Notes under the pieces: generated by a model | Database searches by the model: none | Told to the model about the DNA's origin: nothing | Seen by the model: the letters and a program-made list of their open reading frames with translations, nothing else | Position numbers and translations under genes: made by a program | In this document: piece after piece, positions 44,496-53,087 of the stretch | Layout of the letters: every line of letters begins with the position of its first letter | How positions within the stretch are numbered: position 1 is the stretch's first letter | From: Methylocystis sp. L43 | GTDB lineage: Bacteria; Pseudomonadota; Alphaproteobacteria; Rhizobiales; Beijerinckiaceae | Direction: 5' to 3' | DNA length: 64,000 nt | Assembly (NCBI RefSeq): GCF_015709525.1 | Contig: NZ_JADNRA010000016.1 | Location: 1 to 64,000, forward strand

Positions 44496-45269
44496 ATGAC
44501 TTATGACACGATCGCAGTCGAGACGCAGGGCCGAGTCGGACTGATCCGTCTCAACCGGCCTGAAGCGCTCAACGCGCTGAACGCGCAGCTCATCGCCGAG
44601 CTCGACGACGCGCTCGCAGCGTTTGAATCCAACGACGGCGTCGGCTGCGTCGTTCTCACGGGCTCCGAGAAGGCCTTCGCCGCTGGCGCGGACATCAAAG
44701 AGATGCGCGACAAGGGCTTCGTCGACGCCTTTCTTGACGATTTCATCGGCCGGTGGGACGTCGTGGCGCGGGCCCGCAAGCCCATCATCGCCGCCGTCTC
44801 CGGCTTCGCGCTGGGCGGCGGCTGCGAAATTGCGATGATGTGCGACTTCATTCTGGCGGCGGACACGGCGGTATTCGGCCAGCCGGAAATCAAGCTCGGC
44901 GTGATCCCCGGCGCCGGCGGCACGCAGCGGCTGACCCGCGCCGTCGGCAAGGCAAAGGCGATGGATCTCATACTGACAGGTCGGATGATGGGCGCCGAAG
45001 AGGCAGAGCGCGCCGGCCTCGTCGCGCGGATTATCCCGGCCGCCGATCTTCTAACTGAGGCGATGAAGACGGCGGCGACGATCGCGTCGATGTCGCTTCC
45101 TGCTGTGCTCATGGCCAAGGCGGCGGTCAATCGCGCTTTTGAATCGACGCTCGCGGAGGGAATTCGCCACGAGCGAGGGCTTTTCTATTCGCTTTTCGCC
45201 ACGAGCGATCAAAAGGAAGGCATGAACGCCTTCGTGGAAAAGCGGAAGCCGGCCTTCGCCAATCGATAG
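44496..45269 (+). CDS. Enoyl-CoA hydratase
   Basis: A 257-residue crotonase-fold enzyme hydrating trans-2-enoyl-CoA to 3-hydroxyacyl-CoA. [19 protein letters not shown] opens the fold. The oxyanion hole is formed by [11 protein letters not shown] (about 61-71) and [16 protein letters not shown] (about 107-122), carrying the first catalytic Glu. [18 protein letters not shown] (about 130-147) carries the second. ATG 44496 has GGAGGAGG upstream; the longer frame is rejected. It sits directly before rpsT and dnaA, the usual position of this paralogue in Hyphomicrobiales. Confidence 0.95.
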   Translation: MTYDTIAVETQGRVGLIRLNRPEALNALNAQLIAELDDALAAFESNDGVGCVVLTGSEKAFAAGADIKEMRDKGFVDAFLDDFIGRWDVVARARKPIIAAVSGFALGGGCEIAMMCDFILAADTAVFGQPEIKLGVIPGAGGTQRLTRAVGKAKAMDLILTGRMMGAEEAERAGLVARIIPAADLLTEAMKTAATIASMSLPAVLMAKAAVNRAFESTLAEGIRHERGLFYSLFATSDQKEGMNAFVEKRKPAFANR

Positions 45270-45305
45270 GGCCGCCATTGACGAAAGGCGGCCGCCGCGC
45301 TTATA

Positions 45306-45347
45306 AACCACGCCACTTGGCCGCGATTTCGCGGCCGCTTGGTTTTT
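45306..45347 (+). terminator. Hairpin with T-run between echA and rpsT
   Basis: GGCCGCGA-TT-TCGCGGCC (45319-45336) is a perfect stem, enlarged by AACCA/TGGTT outside and followed by a TTTTT run. It fits an intrinsic terminator for the enoyl-CoA hydratase unit, or an attenuator in the rpsT leader. Confidence 0.6.
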
Positions 45348-45386
45348 GGGCGGCGCATCGCCGTCACTTTCAAGGACACGCAAAGC

Positions 45387-45659
45387 ATGGCCAATACGAG
45401 TTCGGCCAAGAAGGCCGTTCGCAAGATCGCCCGCCGCACGTCGGTCAATCGGGCGCGTCGCAGCCGCATGCGCACTTTTGTGCGCAAGGTCGAGGAGGCG
45501 ATCGCCTCGGGCGACGCCTCGGTGGCGGCGGACGCCCTGCAAAATGCCGTGCCGATCGTGATGCGCGCCGCGCAGCGCGGCGTCATTCATAAGAATACGG
45601 CCTCGCGAAAGGTTTCGCGACTGACCGCGCGCGTGAAGGCGCTTGCCGCACAGGCATAG
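45387..45659 (+). CDS. rpsT: 30S ribosomal protein S20
   Basis: A 90-residue S20, a helical 16S-rRNA-binding protein of the small subunit. It starts [21 protein letters not shown], where most homologues have MANTKSAKKR, and continues with a three-helix bundle ending in [16 protein letters not shown]. The Lys/Arg content is as expected. ATG 45387 is chosen for this conserved start. A clear intrinsic terminator follows 39 bases after the stop. It is the usual upstream neighbour of dnaA in this order. Confidence 0.97.
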   Translation: MANTSSAKKAVRKIARRTSVNRARRSRMRTFVRKVEEAIASGDASVAADALQNAVPIVMRAAQRGVIHKNTASRKVSRLTARVKALAAQA

Positions 45660-45697
45660 AGAAATTCGCTGCGCATAGCGTGGACGCAACATTCTGG

Positions 45698-45723
45698 AGC
45701 CCGGCGAGAGCCGGGCTTTTTAT
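45698..45723 (+). terminator. Intrinsic terminator of rpsT
   Basis: A perfect 8-bp stem AGCCCGGC-GAGA-GCCGGGCT is followed directly by a TTTTTATT run, the best classic terminator in the window. Confidence 0.92.
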
Positions 45724-46598
45724 TGCGCGGGACGGCGACGGCAATTCGTCGCATGAAACGGAGATGACACGGTCAGGAATTTTTTTTGCAGCAATAATTC
45801 GTGATCATTCAAAATTCTCCCGATTCAATCTCTTGCAATCAAGCTGTCACGAACGGGAAAAAGTTGCGGCACTTGACACTACTCTCGGCGCTTGTCCGGC
45901 GCGCCGCCAGCGCGCGGCGGTCTCCCCGACGCGCATGTCACCCATGGTTTTTTAAGGGCGGCAAATCATCGGCTTATCGCCGAAGATGAAGAAACTTCAC
46001 GGCGCCACGCGACAAAAGCCCAATCATTATGACAGATTTAATCGCGAGCGTCGTTGCGCGTGATGGCGCTGACGTGTAGCTTCGAAGGGTCGAACGAAAG
46101 TCGGTCGGCGTCGGTTTTTCATGGGCGCGCAATATTGAGGGGAACGGCCTGCGTTCCCTGGCGCGGATGGGCCCACAGAGCAAGACGCATTGCCGCCTTC
46201 CAGCCGTTCGGCTTGAAAACTCAAGTGATAGTTCGCAAGGGCGTAGAGTAAAGTCCGTTTCCTGCGACGCGCATCAATCCGGGATTCTCGCTGATCCCGG
46301 ACGAGGGGAGGCTTTGCCATGGCGAAGGGGCGGTTGGCCGAGACAGTCGAGGGAGCGCGCAGCGTCAACGATCGCATCAGTGTGCGGTCGTTCGCGGCGC
46401 CGTGCGGCGTCTGTTTCACGCAGGAGGCCAACGCCGGCAGATGCGCGCGGCTCGCGATTGGGCCGCCTTCAAGAGTGTAATTTAGCGCCGTTCGCGGCGG
46501 CAATTGCTCGCTCCAACCAGGTTCCTTTCGATCAGCGCCAGCGGCGAGTTTCGCCGGGGGCTCCCTTTCTGGCGCTCGTTTCGGAAAAAAGGTCTGAT
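45724..46598. promoter_or_regulatory. Long dnaA upstream region
   Basis: 875 bases without a supportable gene between rpsT and dnaA. The part around 45775-45870 is AT-rich (runs such as TTTTTTTT and CAATAATTCG). A TTGACA lies near 45893 and could be a -35 box. I found no clear consensus DnaA box (TTATCCACA) by eye, so I do not call an origin here. The dnaA promoter and leader must lie here. The in-frame extension of dnaA back to 46167 has no protein-like character. Confidence 0.5.
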
Positions 46599-48101
46599 AT
46601 GTCCGATCATAGAGAACAATTGGCAGACGACGGAGTAACCGCTGAAGATCGCTCGAAATGGGACCGAGTCCGACACAGACTGAGGAGCGATCTCGGCGAT
46701 GCGGTTTACAATTCCTGGTTCACGCGATTGGAGCTCGAGCGCATCGACGGCGGCGCGGTGCATCTGACGGTGCCCACCAAATTTTTGAAAAGCTGGGTGC
46801 AGTCGCACTATGCGCCGCGCATCAAGGCGCGCGTCGCGAGCGAATTCTCGAAGGTAGAGCGAGTCGTCATCGACGTACGTTCGCCGATGCGCAAAGCGCG
46901 CTCGCGTGAAGACGGCTTAGATCAGATCGAGTCCAGCGCGCCGCACTGCGTCGCGCGCGCCGTCGCCTCATTCGCGCCTGCTCTCGAAGCGGCCAGCGAA
47001 GGCAATGCGCGCCGCGCCGCTCGCCCGATGACCTTGCGTCACGACGCCGACGCATTTGTCGGCTCGCCGCTCGATCGTCGGCTGTCCTTCTCGACCTTTC
47101 TCGTCGGGCCGTCGAACCAGCTCGCCTATGCGGCCGCCTGCCGCGTCGCGGAGGCGCGCGCCGGCGATCTTCCGATGTTCAATCCGCTCTATGCCCATGC
47201 GGCGGTCGGGCTCGGCAAGACGCATCTCCTGCAGGCGCTCGCGCATGCGTCGAATGACAACCGCCGCCATACGATTTATCTGACGGCGGAACGCTTTATG
47301 AGCGGCTTCGTCTCGTCGCTGACCACGCATACGTCGTTGGCGTTCAAGGAGAAGCTGCGCGGCATCGACGTGCTGATCATCGACGATGTCCAGTTTCTCC
47401 AAGGCAAATCAATTCAGCAGGAGTTCTGCCACACGCTGAACGCGCTGATTGACGCCGGCCGTCAGGTCGTCGTCGCCGCCGACCGGCCGCCGTCGGAGCT
47501 CGACACGCTCGACGAGCGCGTGCTGTCGCGATTCAAGGGCGGGCTGTGCGTGGACATCGGCCCGCTGGACGAGTCCTTGCGCATCAAGATCCTCGCCGCG
47601 CGCATTGCATCGGCGAAGGAGTCGCAATCCAGTTTCCACGTGCCGCCGGAGGTCATCTCCTACGTGGCGCGGACGATCGCGACCAACGGCCGTGATCTTG
47701 AGGGCGCCGTCAATCGGCTCCTTGCCCACGCGACGCTGACGGGCGCGCCGCTGACCGTCGAGACCGCGGAATCGGCCATTCGCGATCTCGTGCGCACACA
47801 GGATCCCAAACGCGTCAAGATCGACGACATCCAGAAGCTCGTGGCGAGCCACTACAATATTTCACGCTCGGACATTCTGTCCTCCCGGCGCACCGCCAAT
47901 GTGGTGCGGCCTCGACAGATCGCCATGTATCTGTCGAAGGTGCTGACGCTGCGCTCGCTGCCGGAGATTGGCCGCAGATTTGGCGGCCGCGATCACACCA
48001 CCGTGCTGCACGCGGTGCGGAAAATCGAGGAGCTCGCCGCCAAGGACAAAGGGCTCGCCGAAGTCATCGAACTTCTGAAGCGCATCTTGAGCGAGCAGTA
48101 G
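46599..48101 (+). CDS. dnaA: Chromosomal replication initiator DnaA
   Basis: A 500-residue DnaA, the AAA+ protein that opens the origin and loads the helicase. Domain I (about 1-100) shows [21 protein letters not shown]. After a variable linker, the AAA+ domain has Walker A as [10 protein letters not shown] and Walker [16 protein letters not shown]. The first glycine of the usual GGVGLGKT is alanine, a common trait in Hyphomicrobiales as I recall. Domain IV has the DNA-binding signature [43 protein letters not shown] 46599 has AAAGG eight bases upstream. The long in-frame upstream extension is not coding. Confidence 0.97.
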   Translation: MSDHREQLADDGVTAEDRSKWDRVRHRLRSDLGDAVYNSWFTRLELERIDGGAVHLTVPTKFLKSWVQSHYAPRIKARVASEFSKVERVVIDVRSPMRKARSREDGLDQIESSAPHCVARAVASFAPALEAASEGNARRAARPMTLRHDADAFVGSPLDRRLSFSTFLVGPSNQLAYAAACRVAEARAGDLPMFNPLYAHAAVGLGKTHLLQALAHASNDNRRHTIYLTAERFMSGFVSSLTTHTSLAFKEKLRGIDVLIIDDVQFLQGKSIQQEFCHTLNALIDAGRQVVVAADRPPSELDTLDERVLSRFKGGLCVDIGPLDESLRIKILAARIASAKESQSSFHVPPEVISYVARTIATNGRDLEGAVNRLLAHATLTGAPLTVETAESAIRDLVRTQDPKRVKIDDIQKLVASHYNISRSDILSSRRTANVVRPRQIAMYLSKVLTLRSLPEIGRRFGGRDHTTVLHAVRKIEELAAKDKGLAEVIELLKRILSEQ

Positions 48102-48171
48102 ACTGCGGCGCTCGGCTGCTGGGTTCACGCGTAATGCGGCGACGGACGTGCAATCGCCGCGCCAGCCCGTC

Positions 48172-49257
48172 TCATCGTCCGGTCTTCACCGTCGTCCACA
48201 TTCTGGTGATCAGTTTCTGAACTGTCTGATCGGGCGCCGCGACCGTAAACAGGCGTCGCATCGTGAGGTCGTTTGGATAGACCGACGGATCATTCGCGAC
48301 CGCCTTGTCAATCAGCGGTCGTGACGGCGCGACGCCATTGGCGAAATTGGTGGCGATCGAATTGCGCGCGGCGATGTCCGGTCGAAGCAGATAGTCGATG
48401 AAGAGATAGGCTTCGTCGAGATGGCGCGCATCCTTAGGAATCGCGAGATTGTCCAGGGACAGGAGCGAACCCTCGGTCGGTATCACGTAAGCGATATCGA
48501 CGTCGGTTCCGGCTTCGCGGGCGCGATTGCGCGCTTGCAGACTGTCGCCCGACCAACCGATGGCGACGCAAATGTCGCCGTTCGCCAGCGCATTGATATA
48601 TTCAGAGGAATGAAATTTCTTCACATAGCGGCGCAGACTTCCTAAGAGGCTGGCGGCGCGCGAAAGATCCTTCGGATTTTTAGAATTGGGATCGAGCTTC
48701 AGGTAGTTGAGCGCGATCGCGAACATGTCCTCCGGACTGTCGAGCATGTAGACGCCGCAGTCGGCGAGCTTCTTTAAATTTTCCGGCCGCAGGACCTGAT
48801 CCCAGCTGGTGATCGGCTTGCCAAGCCGCTCCTGCACCTTCGCGACATCGTAAGCGACGCCCGTCGTGTACCACATGTAGTTGATGGCGTAGCGGTTGCC
48901 CGGATCGAAACGTGAAAGTCGAGAATCGATCTCGGGCCAGACATTGCGCGCGTTGACAAGTTTGCTTCTGTGGATCGGCTGCAGCACGCCCGCAGCGATC
49001 TGGCGCTGGAGGAACGTCGCCGACGGCACGACGACGTCGTAGCCGGTGTCGCCGGCGAGAAGCCGCGCCTCGAGCATCTCGTTCGAGTCATAGGTGTCAT
49101 AAATGACTTTGATTCCGGTCTCTCGGGTGAAGTCCTCGAGAACGCTTGGATCGATGTAATCGCTCCAATTGAAAATGTTGACGACGCGCTCAGCGCCCAG
49201 GACGGGCGATGTCGCTGCGACGAGCGTGAGGAGGCATGCGAGAAGAAGCCGTTTCAT
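48172..49257 (-). CDS. Periplasmic polyamine-type binding protein (PotF-like)
   Basis: A 361-residue periplasmic solute-binding protein of the PotD/PotF family. A signal peptide spans about 1-21 (TSPVLGAERV). FNWSDYIDPSVLEDFTRETGIKVIYDTYDSNEMLEARLLAG is the typical start, and GYDVVVPSATFLQRQIAAGVLQPI follows. The C-terminal LDEAYLFIDYLLRPDIAARNS matches. Start ATG 49257; the longer frame upstream is non-coding. No ABC permease or ATPase gene is adjacent, so this is an orphan binding protein unless its partners lie elsewhere. It could bind putrescine or spermidine. It is convergent with dnaA. Confidence 0.93.
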   Translation of the reverse strand: MKRLLLACLLTLVAATSPVLGAERVVNIFNWSDYIDPSVLEDFTRETGIKVIYDTYDSNEMLEARLLAGDTGYDVVVPSATFLQRQIAAGVLQPIHRSKLVNARNVWPEIDSRLSRFDPGNRYAINYMWYTTGVAYDVAKVQERLGKPITSWDQVLRPENLKKLADCGVYMLDSPEDMFAIALNYLKLDPNSKNPKDLSRAASLLGSLRRYVKKFHSSEYINALANGDICVAIGWSGDSLQARNRAREAGTDVDIAYVIPTEGSLLSLDNLAIPKDARHLDEAYLFIDYLLRPDIAARNSIATNFANGVAPSRPLIDKAVANDPSVYPNDLTMRRLFTVAAPDQTVQKLITRMWTTVKTGR

Positions 49258-49362
49258 GCGACAAGCCGTGTAGCGGATCAATGGGGCGAACCTATCATGG
49301 TTGCGCGCGCTTTGGCGACGCGCCATGCTGGCTAGAGCGGGCGATACGCCAGCGGAGACACT

Positions 49363-49836
49363 ATGACCGCGATCCTCGTAGAAGGCGCGACGGCGTTCGA
49401 AAGCCGCGCCGACGTGACCAAATGCGTGGCCCGCGGCGCCCGCCGCTACCTGAGGGCCTGTGGATTTTCGGTCGTTTGCGAGGCTCCCCTGCCAAACGGC
49501 CGACGCGCCGATCTCATCGCGCTCGCTTCCGACGGCGTCCTGCGCATCGTCGAGGTCAAGTCGAGCTACGCCGATTTTCGCACGGATCTTAAATGGCCGC
49601 AGTATCGCGGCTTTTGCGATCGGTTCTATTTCGCGATTCCCGCATCGCTCGATCCGGCGATATTTCCGGACGATGCCGGCTTGATTGTCGCGGACGCGCA
49701 CGGGGCCCTGCTGACGCGCGAGGCGCCGGCGTTCCCCCTCGCGCCGGCCCGTCGACGTTCGATGCTGCTACGTTTCGCGGCGATGGCGGCGGACCGCTAC
49801 TGCCTGCTGGCCTTCGGCGACGAACAGGCGAACTAA
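49363..49836 (+). CDS. mmcB: MmcB family DNA repair protein
   Basis: A 157-residue MmcB-like protein, a small PD-(D/E)XK-type nuclease-fold family linked to DNA damage repair in Caulobacter and relatives. The core is RRADLIALASDGVLRIVEVKSSYADFRTDLKWPQYRGFCDRFYFAIP, with Asp50 and the Glu64-x-Lys66 pair as probable metal-site residues. Start ATG 49363. It is encoded divergently from the PotF-like gene and convergent with the response regulator, whose stop lies 6 bases away. Confidence 0.9.
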   Translation: MTAILVEGATAFESRADVTKCVARGARRYLRACGFSVVCEAPLPNGRRADLIALASDGVLRIVEVKSSYADFRTDLKWPQYRGFCDRFYFAIPASLDPAIFPDDAGLIVADAHGALLTREAPAFPLAPARRRSMLLRFAAMAADRYCLLAFGDEQAN

Positions 49837-49841
49837 AGCCG

Positions 49842-50435
49842 TCAGCGGGGCGCACGCTTGGCGAGAATGCGTTGCAGCGTGCGGCGGTGCATGTTGAGCC
49901 GCCGCGCCGTCTCCGAGACATTGCGGTCGCACGACTCGAAAACCCTCTGGATATGCTCCCAGCGCACACGGTCGGCGGACATGGGATTTTCTTGAGCGTC
50001 GGGTTTGTCGACCTGCGTCGCCATCAGCGCGTGATAGATTTCGTCAGCGTCGGCGGGCTTCGCCAGATAGTCGAAGGCGCCGAGCTTAACCGCGGTCACC
50101 GCGGTCGCGATGTTGCCATAGCCGGTCAGGATGATCCCGCGCGCGTCGGGGCGAGACGTCTTCAGCTTTGAGATGACGTCGAGGCCATTGCCGTCATCGA
50201 GCCGCATGTCGATGATGGCGAACGCTGGCGGGTTCGTCTCGAGGGCGGCAAGGCCCTCGGCGACCGTTTCGCAGGGAGTCACCAGGAAGCCCCGCGCCTC
50301 CATCGCACGCGTCAATCTGCCAAGAAACGGCTTATCGTCATCCAGGATCAGCAGCGAACGATCCTGTGGCGGCGCTGGAACTTGCTCAGGTTCCGAGACG
50401 CCTTCTCGATCGGCCTTCAATTCTTCGGTCGACAT
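49842..50435 (-). CDS. regA: ActR/RegA-type redox response regulator
   Basis: A 197-residue response regulator. The receiver domain (about 26-140) has acidic LLILDDDKP, phospho-acceptor Asp76 in AIIDMRLDDGNGLDV, and the switch residues LTGYGNIATAV and YLAKPAD. A proline-rich linker leads to a Fis-type helix-turn-helix, HIQRVFESCDRNVSETARRLNMHRRTLQRILAKRAPR, close to invariant in RegA/ActR/PrrA proteins. It is the second gene after the cognate kinase regB, 59 bases apart. It probably regulates redox-dependent genes such as respiratory chains and carbon or nitrogen metabolism. Confidence 0.96.
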   Translation of the reverse strand: MSTEELKADREGVSEPEQVPAPPQDRSLLILDDDKPFLGRLTRAMEARGFLVTPCETVAEGLAALETNPPAFAIIDMRLDDGNGLDVISKLKTSRPDARGIILTGYGNIATAVTAVKLGAFDYLAKPADADEIYHALMATQVDKPDAQENPMSADRVRWEHIQRVFESCDRNVSETARRLNMHRRTLQRILAKRAPR

Positions 50436-50494
50436 TGCGCGTTTCCAACCCTGATTTTTGTCAAATCTAGCTTATCGCCAGCGTCGCGTCGATT

Positions 50495-51829
50495 CTAATT
50501 GTCCTGCTGGGGAATTCTTGGCCTAGCCGCGGCGGGCTCGAGCGCGGCGCGCGGCCACGTGATTTTGGCGATTGCGCCGGTCTGCGGCGGAGCGGCATTC
50601 ATTGTTTCGACTGTAGCGCCGGAGCGCTCCAACAGGGTTTTGGCGATGAAGAGGCCGAGACCAAGCCCTGACTCGGCATCGTTTTTCGTGCGCCTTTCGA
50701 CCGGCCGACCCCGCAGATAAGGATCGCCTAGACGATCAAGAATGTCTGGAGAGTAGCCAGGCCCGTCGTCCTGGATGGCGATCGTCACGTAGCTTGAACT
50801 CCACCAAGCGTCGATCTTCACGCGTGAACGGGCGAAGTCCATCGCGTTTTCGACAAGGTTGCCGAGGCCGTAAAGAATCGCTGGATTACGCGCCAACACC
50901 GGCGGGTCGGAGGGTCCATTTTTGGAAATTTCGACCTCGACGCCGATCTCACGCTGCGGCTCAACCACTTCCTGGATCAGCGTGTCGATCGACAGCAGAT
51001 TCATCACGCTGCTCTGGTCCGTTGCGCCAAGCGAGGCCAGCTTGCCCAGGATCTCCCGACAGCGCGCCGTCTCCTGCGCCAGGAGCGCGAGGTCGTCGCG
51101 CAGCGCCGGCGCATTCTCCGGCAGGGAATTTTGCAATTCTTTGATGATCAGCGTGATGGTCGCGAGCGGCGTGCCAAGTTCATGCGCGGCGGCGGCGGCG
51201 AGGCCGTCAAGTTGCGAGAGATGCTGCTCGCGCTCGAGCACCAATTCCGTCGCCGCAAGCGCGTCGGCCAGGAGCCGCGCCTCGTCCGACACTCGCGCGG
51301 CATAGATGCCGATGAACGCCGCGCTGAGCGCGAGCGCCGCCCAAACGCCGGTGCGGTAGAGGAGGGGGAACGTCAGCTTTTCGTCGGCGTACCAGGGCAA
51401 GGGATAATATTCGACCGTGAGCACCGTCGCGACCGCAATCATAACGATGCCAAGCAGCAGCGTCAGATTGCTCGGCAGCGACACCGCCGAGATGATCACC
51501 GGCGTCAAAAACAGCATCGCGAAGCTGTTCGTCAGTCCGCCGGTGAGATAGAGCAGAAATCCCAGCTGGATAATGTCGTAGCCAAGGAGCACGGCGGCCT
51601 CGACGTCGCCGAGGCGGAAACTGCGCGGCGTGCCGAAGCGCATGCCGATGTTGAGCGTCGCCGACGCCGTGATGAAGACGAAGCAGAGGCCGACGGGGAA
51701 ATCGAATCCGAGAATGAAATAAACGCCGATACATGCCGCAGCCTGACCGGTGATGGCCACCCAGCGGAGCATGAGCAGCGTCTCCATGCGCAGGCGCCGG
51801 GCGTCGTAGTCATATTCCACAGATGTCAT
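50495..51829 (-). CDS. regB: ActS/RegB-type redox sensor kinase
   Basis: A 444-residue membrane histidine kinase. Six hydrophobic segments fill about 20-185. The quinone-site heptapeptide reads GGLTNSF (97-103), where RegB proteins usually have GGxxNPF; Ser102 replaces Pro. Phospho-acceptor His216 is in AAAAAHELGTPLATI. The redox-active Cys is Cys257 in ETARCREIL. ATP-binding N, G1 and G2 boxes are NLVENAMDFA, DDGPGYS and GLGLGLFIAKTLLERSGA. Upstream of regA on the same strand. The kinase should autophosphorylate when quinone and Cys are reduced. The Pro-to-Ser change might alter quinone sensing. Confidence 0.95.
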   Translation of the reverse strand: MTSVEYDYDARRLRMETLLMLRWVAITGQAAACIGVYFILGFDFPVGLCFVFITASATLNIGMRFGTPRSFRLGDVEAAVLLGYDIIQLGFLLYLTGGLTNSFAMLFLTPVIISAVSLPSNLTLLLGIVMIAVATVLTVEYYPLPWYADEKLTFPLLYRTGVWAALALSAAFIGIYAARVSDEARLLADALAATELVLEREQHLSQLDGLAAAAAHELGTPLATITLIIKELQNSLPENAPALRDDLALLAQETARCREILGKLASLGATDQSSVMNLLSIDTLIQEVVEPQREIGVEVEISKNGPSDPPVLARNPAILYGLGNLVENAMDFARSRVKIDAWWSSSYVTIAIQDDGPGYSPDILDRLGDPYLRGRPVERRTKNDAESGLGLGLFIAKTLLERSGATVETMNAAPPQTGAIAKITWPRAALEPAAARPRIPQQDN

Positions 51830-51865
51830 TTCAGTAATTCCATGGAGCGCTGCTTCCAGCGCGTG

Positions 51866-52705
51866 TCACAATCCCACGCCGCGCGACGCGCGCCAGATGC
51901 GCCACTGTCGCCGCAGCGGCGAGGGTTCGCCAAGCGGGCGAAATGGATCGTAGTCGCTTCGCGCCAGCCGCTCCAGATAAAGTGGAGCGGTGGCGCACGG
52001 GAGCAGCGCGGCGCGGGCGGGTCCGAGATCGACGGCCAGACGGCGCGCCTGCTCGTAGTGAGATTGCGCCAGTCCGTGCAATTTCTTCACGATCGGACCA
52101 AGCTCGCTGCGCCGACCTGACGGCCCGCCGTCACGCGCGAACGCCTCGTCCGGCAGGAATTTCTGCTGGTGGGGACCCTCAGGAAGAGCGCGCAAGATCC
52201 GCGTGAGGCCGAGCGCGACGCCGGCTTCATCGAAAGCGCCGGCCGACGGCGCTTGAAAATCCGCGCCGAGAATGCGCGCCGCCCAGCGAATCGGCGCCGA
52301 CGCCGTAGCGCGGCAATAGTCTTCGAGCGCCGTCCAGGTCGGCATCGCATCGTCGTAGAGATCAAGGATATGCGCCTGCGCCAGTGCGACGAATTCGCTG
52401 CGGGGCAGGGAGAATCGCTCAATTGTGTCGATCAGCGCATCGGCCACGGGATTGGCGCGCACGCCTTCGCCTTGCGCGGCGTCGGCCTCCAGCGCGTCGA
52501 GCCACCACTGCAGCCGCATCTCGCCGAGCAGCGGTTGCGTGACCTTGCCGCTGACGTCCGCCGTTTCCTGGGCGAAGGCGTAGAGCGCATGGATGTGCGG
52601 GCGCGCGTCCTGGGGCGCAAAGAGGCAGGCAAGCCAGAGGTCGCGATCACGCGCGCGCAGAAGTTCCTCGCACTGGACATAATGCTCCTGCGAGGCGGCG
52701 GTCAT
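51866..52705 (-). CDS. Squalene/phytoene synthase-like, NDUFAF6 type
   Basis: A 279-residue member of the trans-isoprenyl diphosphate synthase fold. The N-terminal LFAPQDARPHIHALYAFAQETADVSGKVTQPLLGEMRLQWW and central PTWTALEDYCRATASAPIRWAARI match. The first Asp-rich motif of real synthases (DxxxD) is degenerate here (ETADV), and the second is also weak. This is typical of the NDUFAF6 group, implicated in complex I assembly rather than terpene synthesis. It starts 5 bases after the Mth938-like gene, in one operon with SecDF-YajC. Catalysis is unlikely. Confidence 0.85.
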   Translation of the reverse strand: MTAASQEHYVQCEELLRARDRDLWLACLFAPQDARPHIHALYAFAQETADVSGKVTQPLLGEMRLQWWLDALEADAAQGEGVRANPVADALIDTIERFSLPRSEFVALAQAHILDLYDDAMPTWTALEDYCRATASAPIRWAARILGADFQAPSAGAFDEAGVALGLTRILRALPEGPHQQKFLPDEAFARDGGPSGRRSELGPIVKKLHGLAQSHYEQARRLAVDLGPARAALLPCATAPLYLERLARSDYDPFRPLGEPSPLRRQWRIWRASRGVGL

Positions 52706-52709
52706 GATG

Positions 52710-53087
52710 TCACACGGCGATCAGCAACGCGCCGACACGGCGATTCTCGTCGACCAGCACATTGTAGGTCCGCACGGCGGCTCCCGTCGCCATGGTTTCG
52801 CAACCAACGCCCGCCGCGCGCAGCTTCGCGCGCAAGCCGCCGGCAAGCGGCAGCAAATCCTTGCCAGTGCCGACGACGAACACGTCGAGCCCGCCGCTTT
52901 CGGAAAGCGCGCTATCGATCATCGAATCGTCGATCTCCGCAGCGCTGGTCAGAGGCACGGCGCGCACGCCCGAGGGCAGCGCGAGAATCGAGCCGCGGTG
53001 GGACATGTCGGCGAAGCGGAATCCCCCGCCGCCATAGTCTTCGATTTTGTGACGGCCGGGAACATAGCCGCCATCGCTGCTCGTCAA
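52710..53087 (-). CDS. Mth938/NDUFAF3-like protein
   Basis: A 125-residue Mth938-domain protein (NDUFAF3/C3orf60 family). Typical blocks are VPGRHKIEDYGGGGFRFADMSHRGSILALPSGV (about 9-41) and LDVFVVGTGKDLLPLAGGLRAKLRAAGVGCETMATGAAVRTYNVLVDENRRVGALLIAV. The human homologue is a complex I assembly factor. The start overlaps the secF stop by four bases, and the NDUFAF6-like gene follows, so the operon carries homologues of two complex I assembly factors. Soluble, no cofactor site visible. Confidence in function is from homology. Confidence 0.9.
   Translation of the reverse strand: MTSSDGGYVPGRHKIEDYGGGGFRFADMSHRGSILALPSGVRAVPLTSAAEIDDSMIDSALSESGGLDVFVVGTGKDLLPLAGGLRAKLRAAGVGCETMATGAAVRTYNVLVDENRRVGALLIAV

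Noticed and set aside
45724-46598. Chromosomal origin next to dnaA
   Set aside because: AT-rich patches exist, but I saw no clear consensus DnaA boxes or gcrA/CtrA-type site cluster by eye; alphaproteobacterial origins are often elsewhere. A skew and box computation would decide.
46167-46598. N-terminal extension of DnaA
   Set aside because: In-frame but with arginine/serine noise and no ribosome binding site; MSDHREQ at 46599 gives a normal DnaA start.
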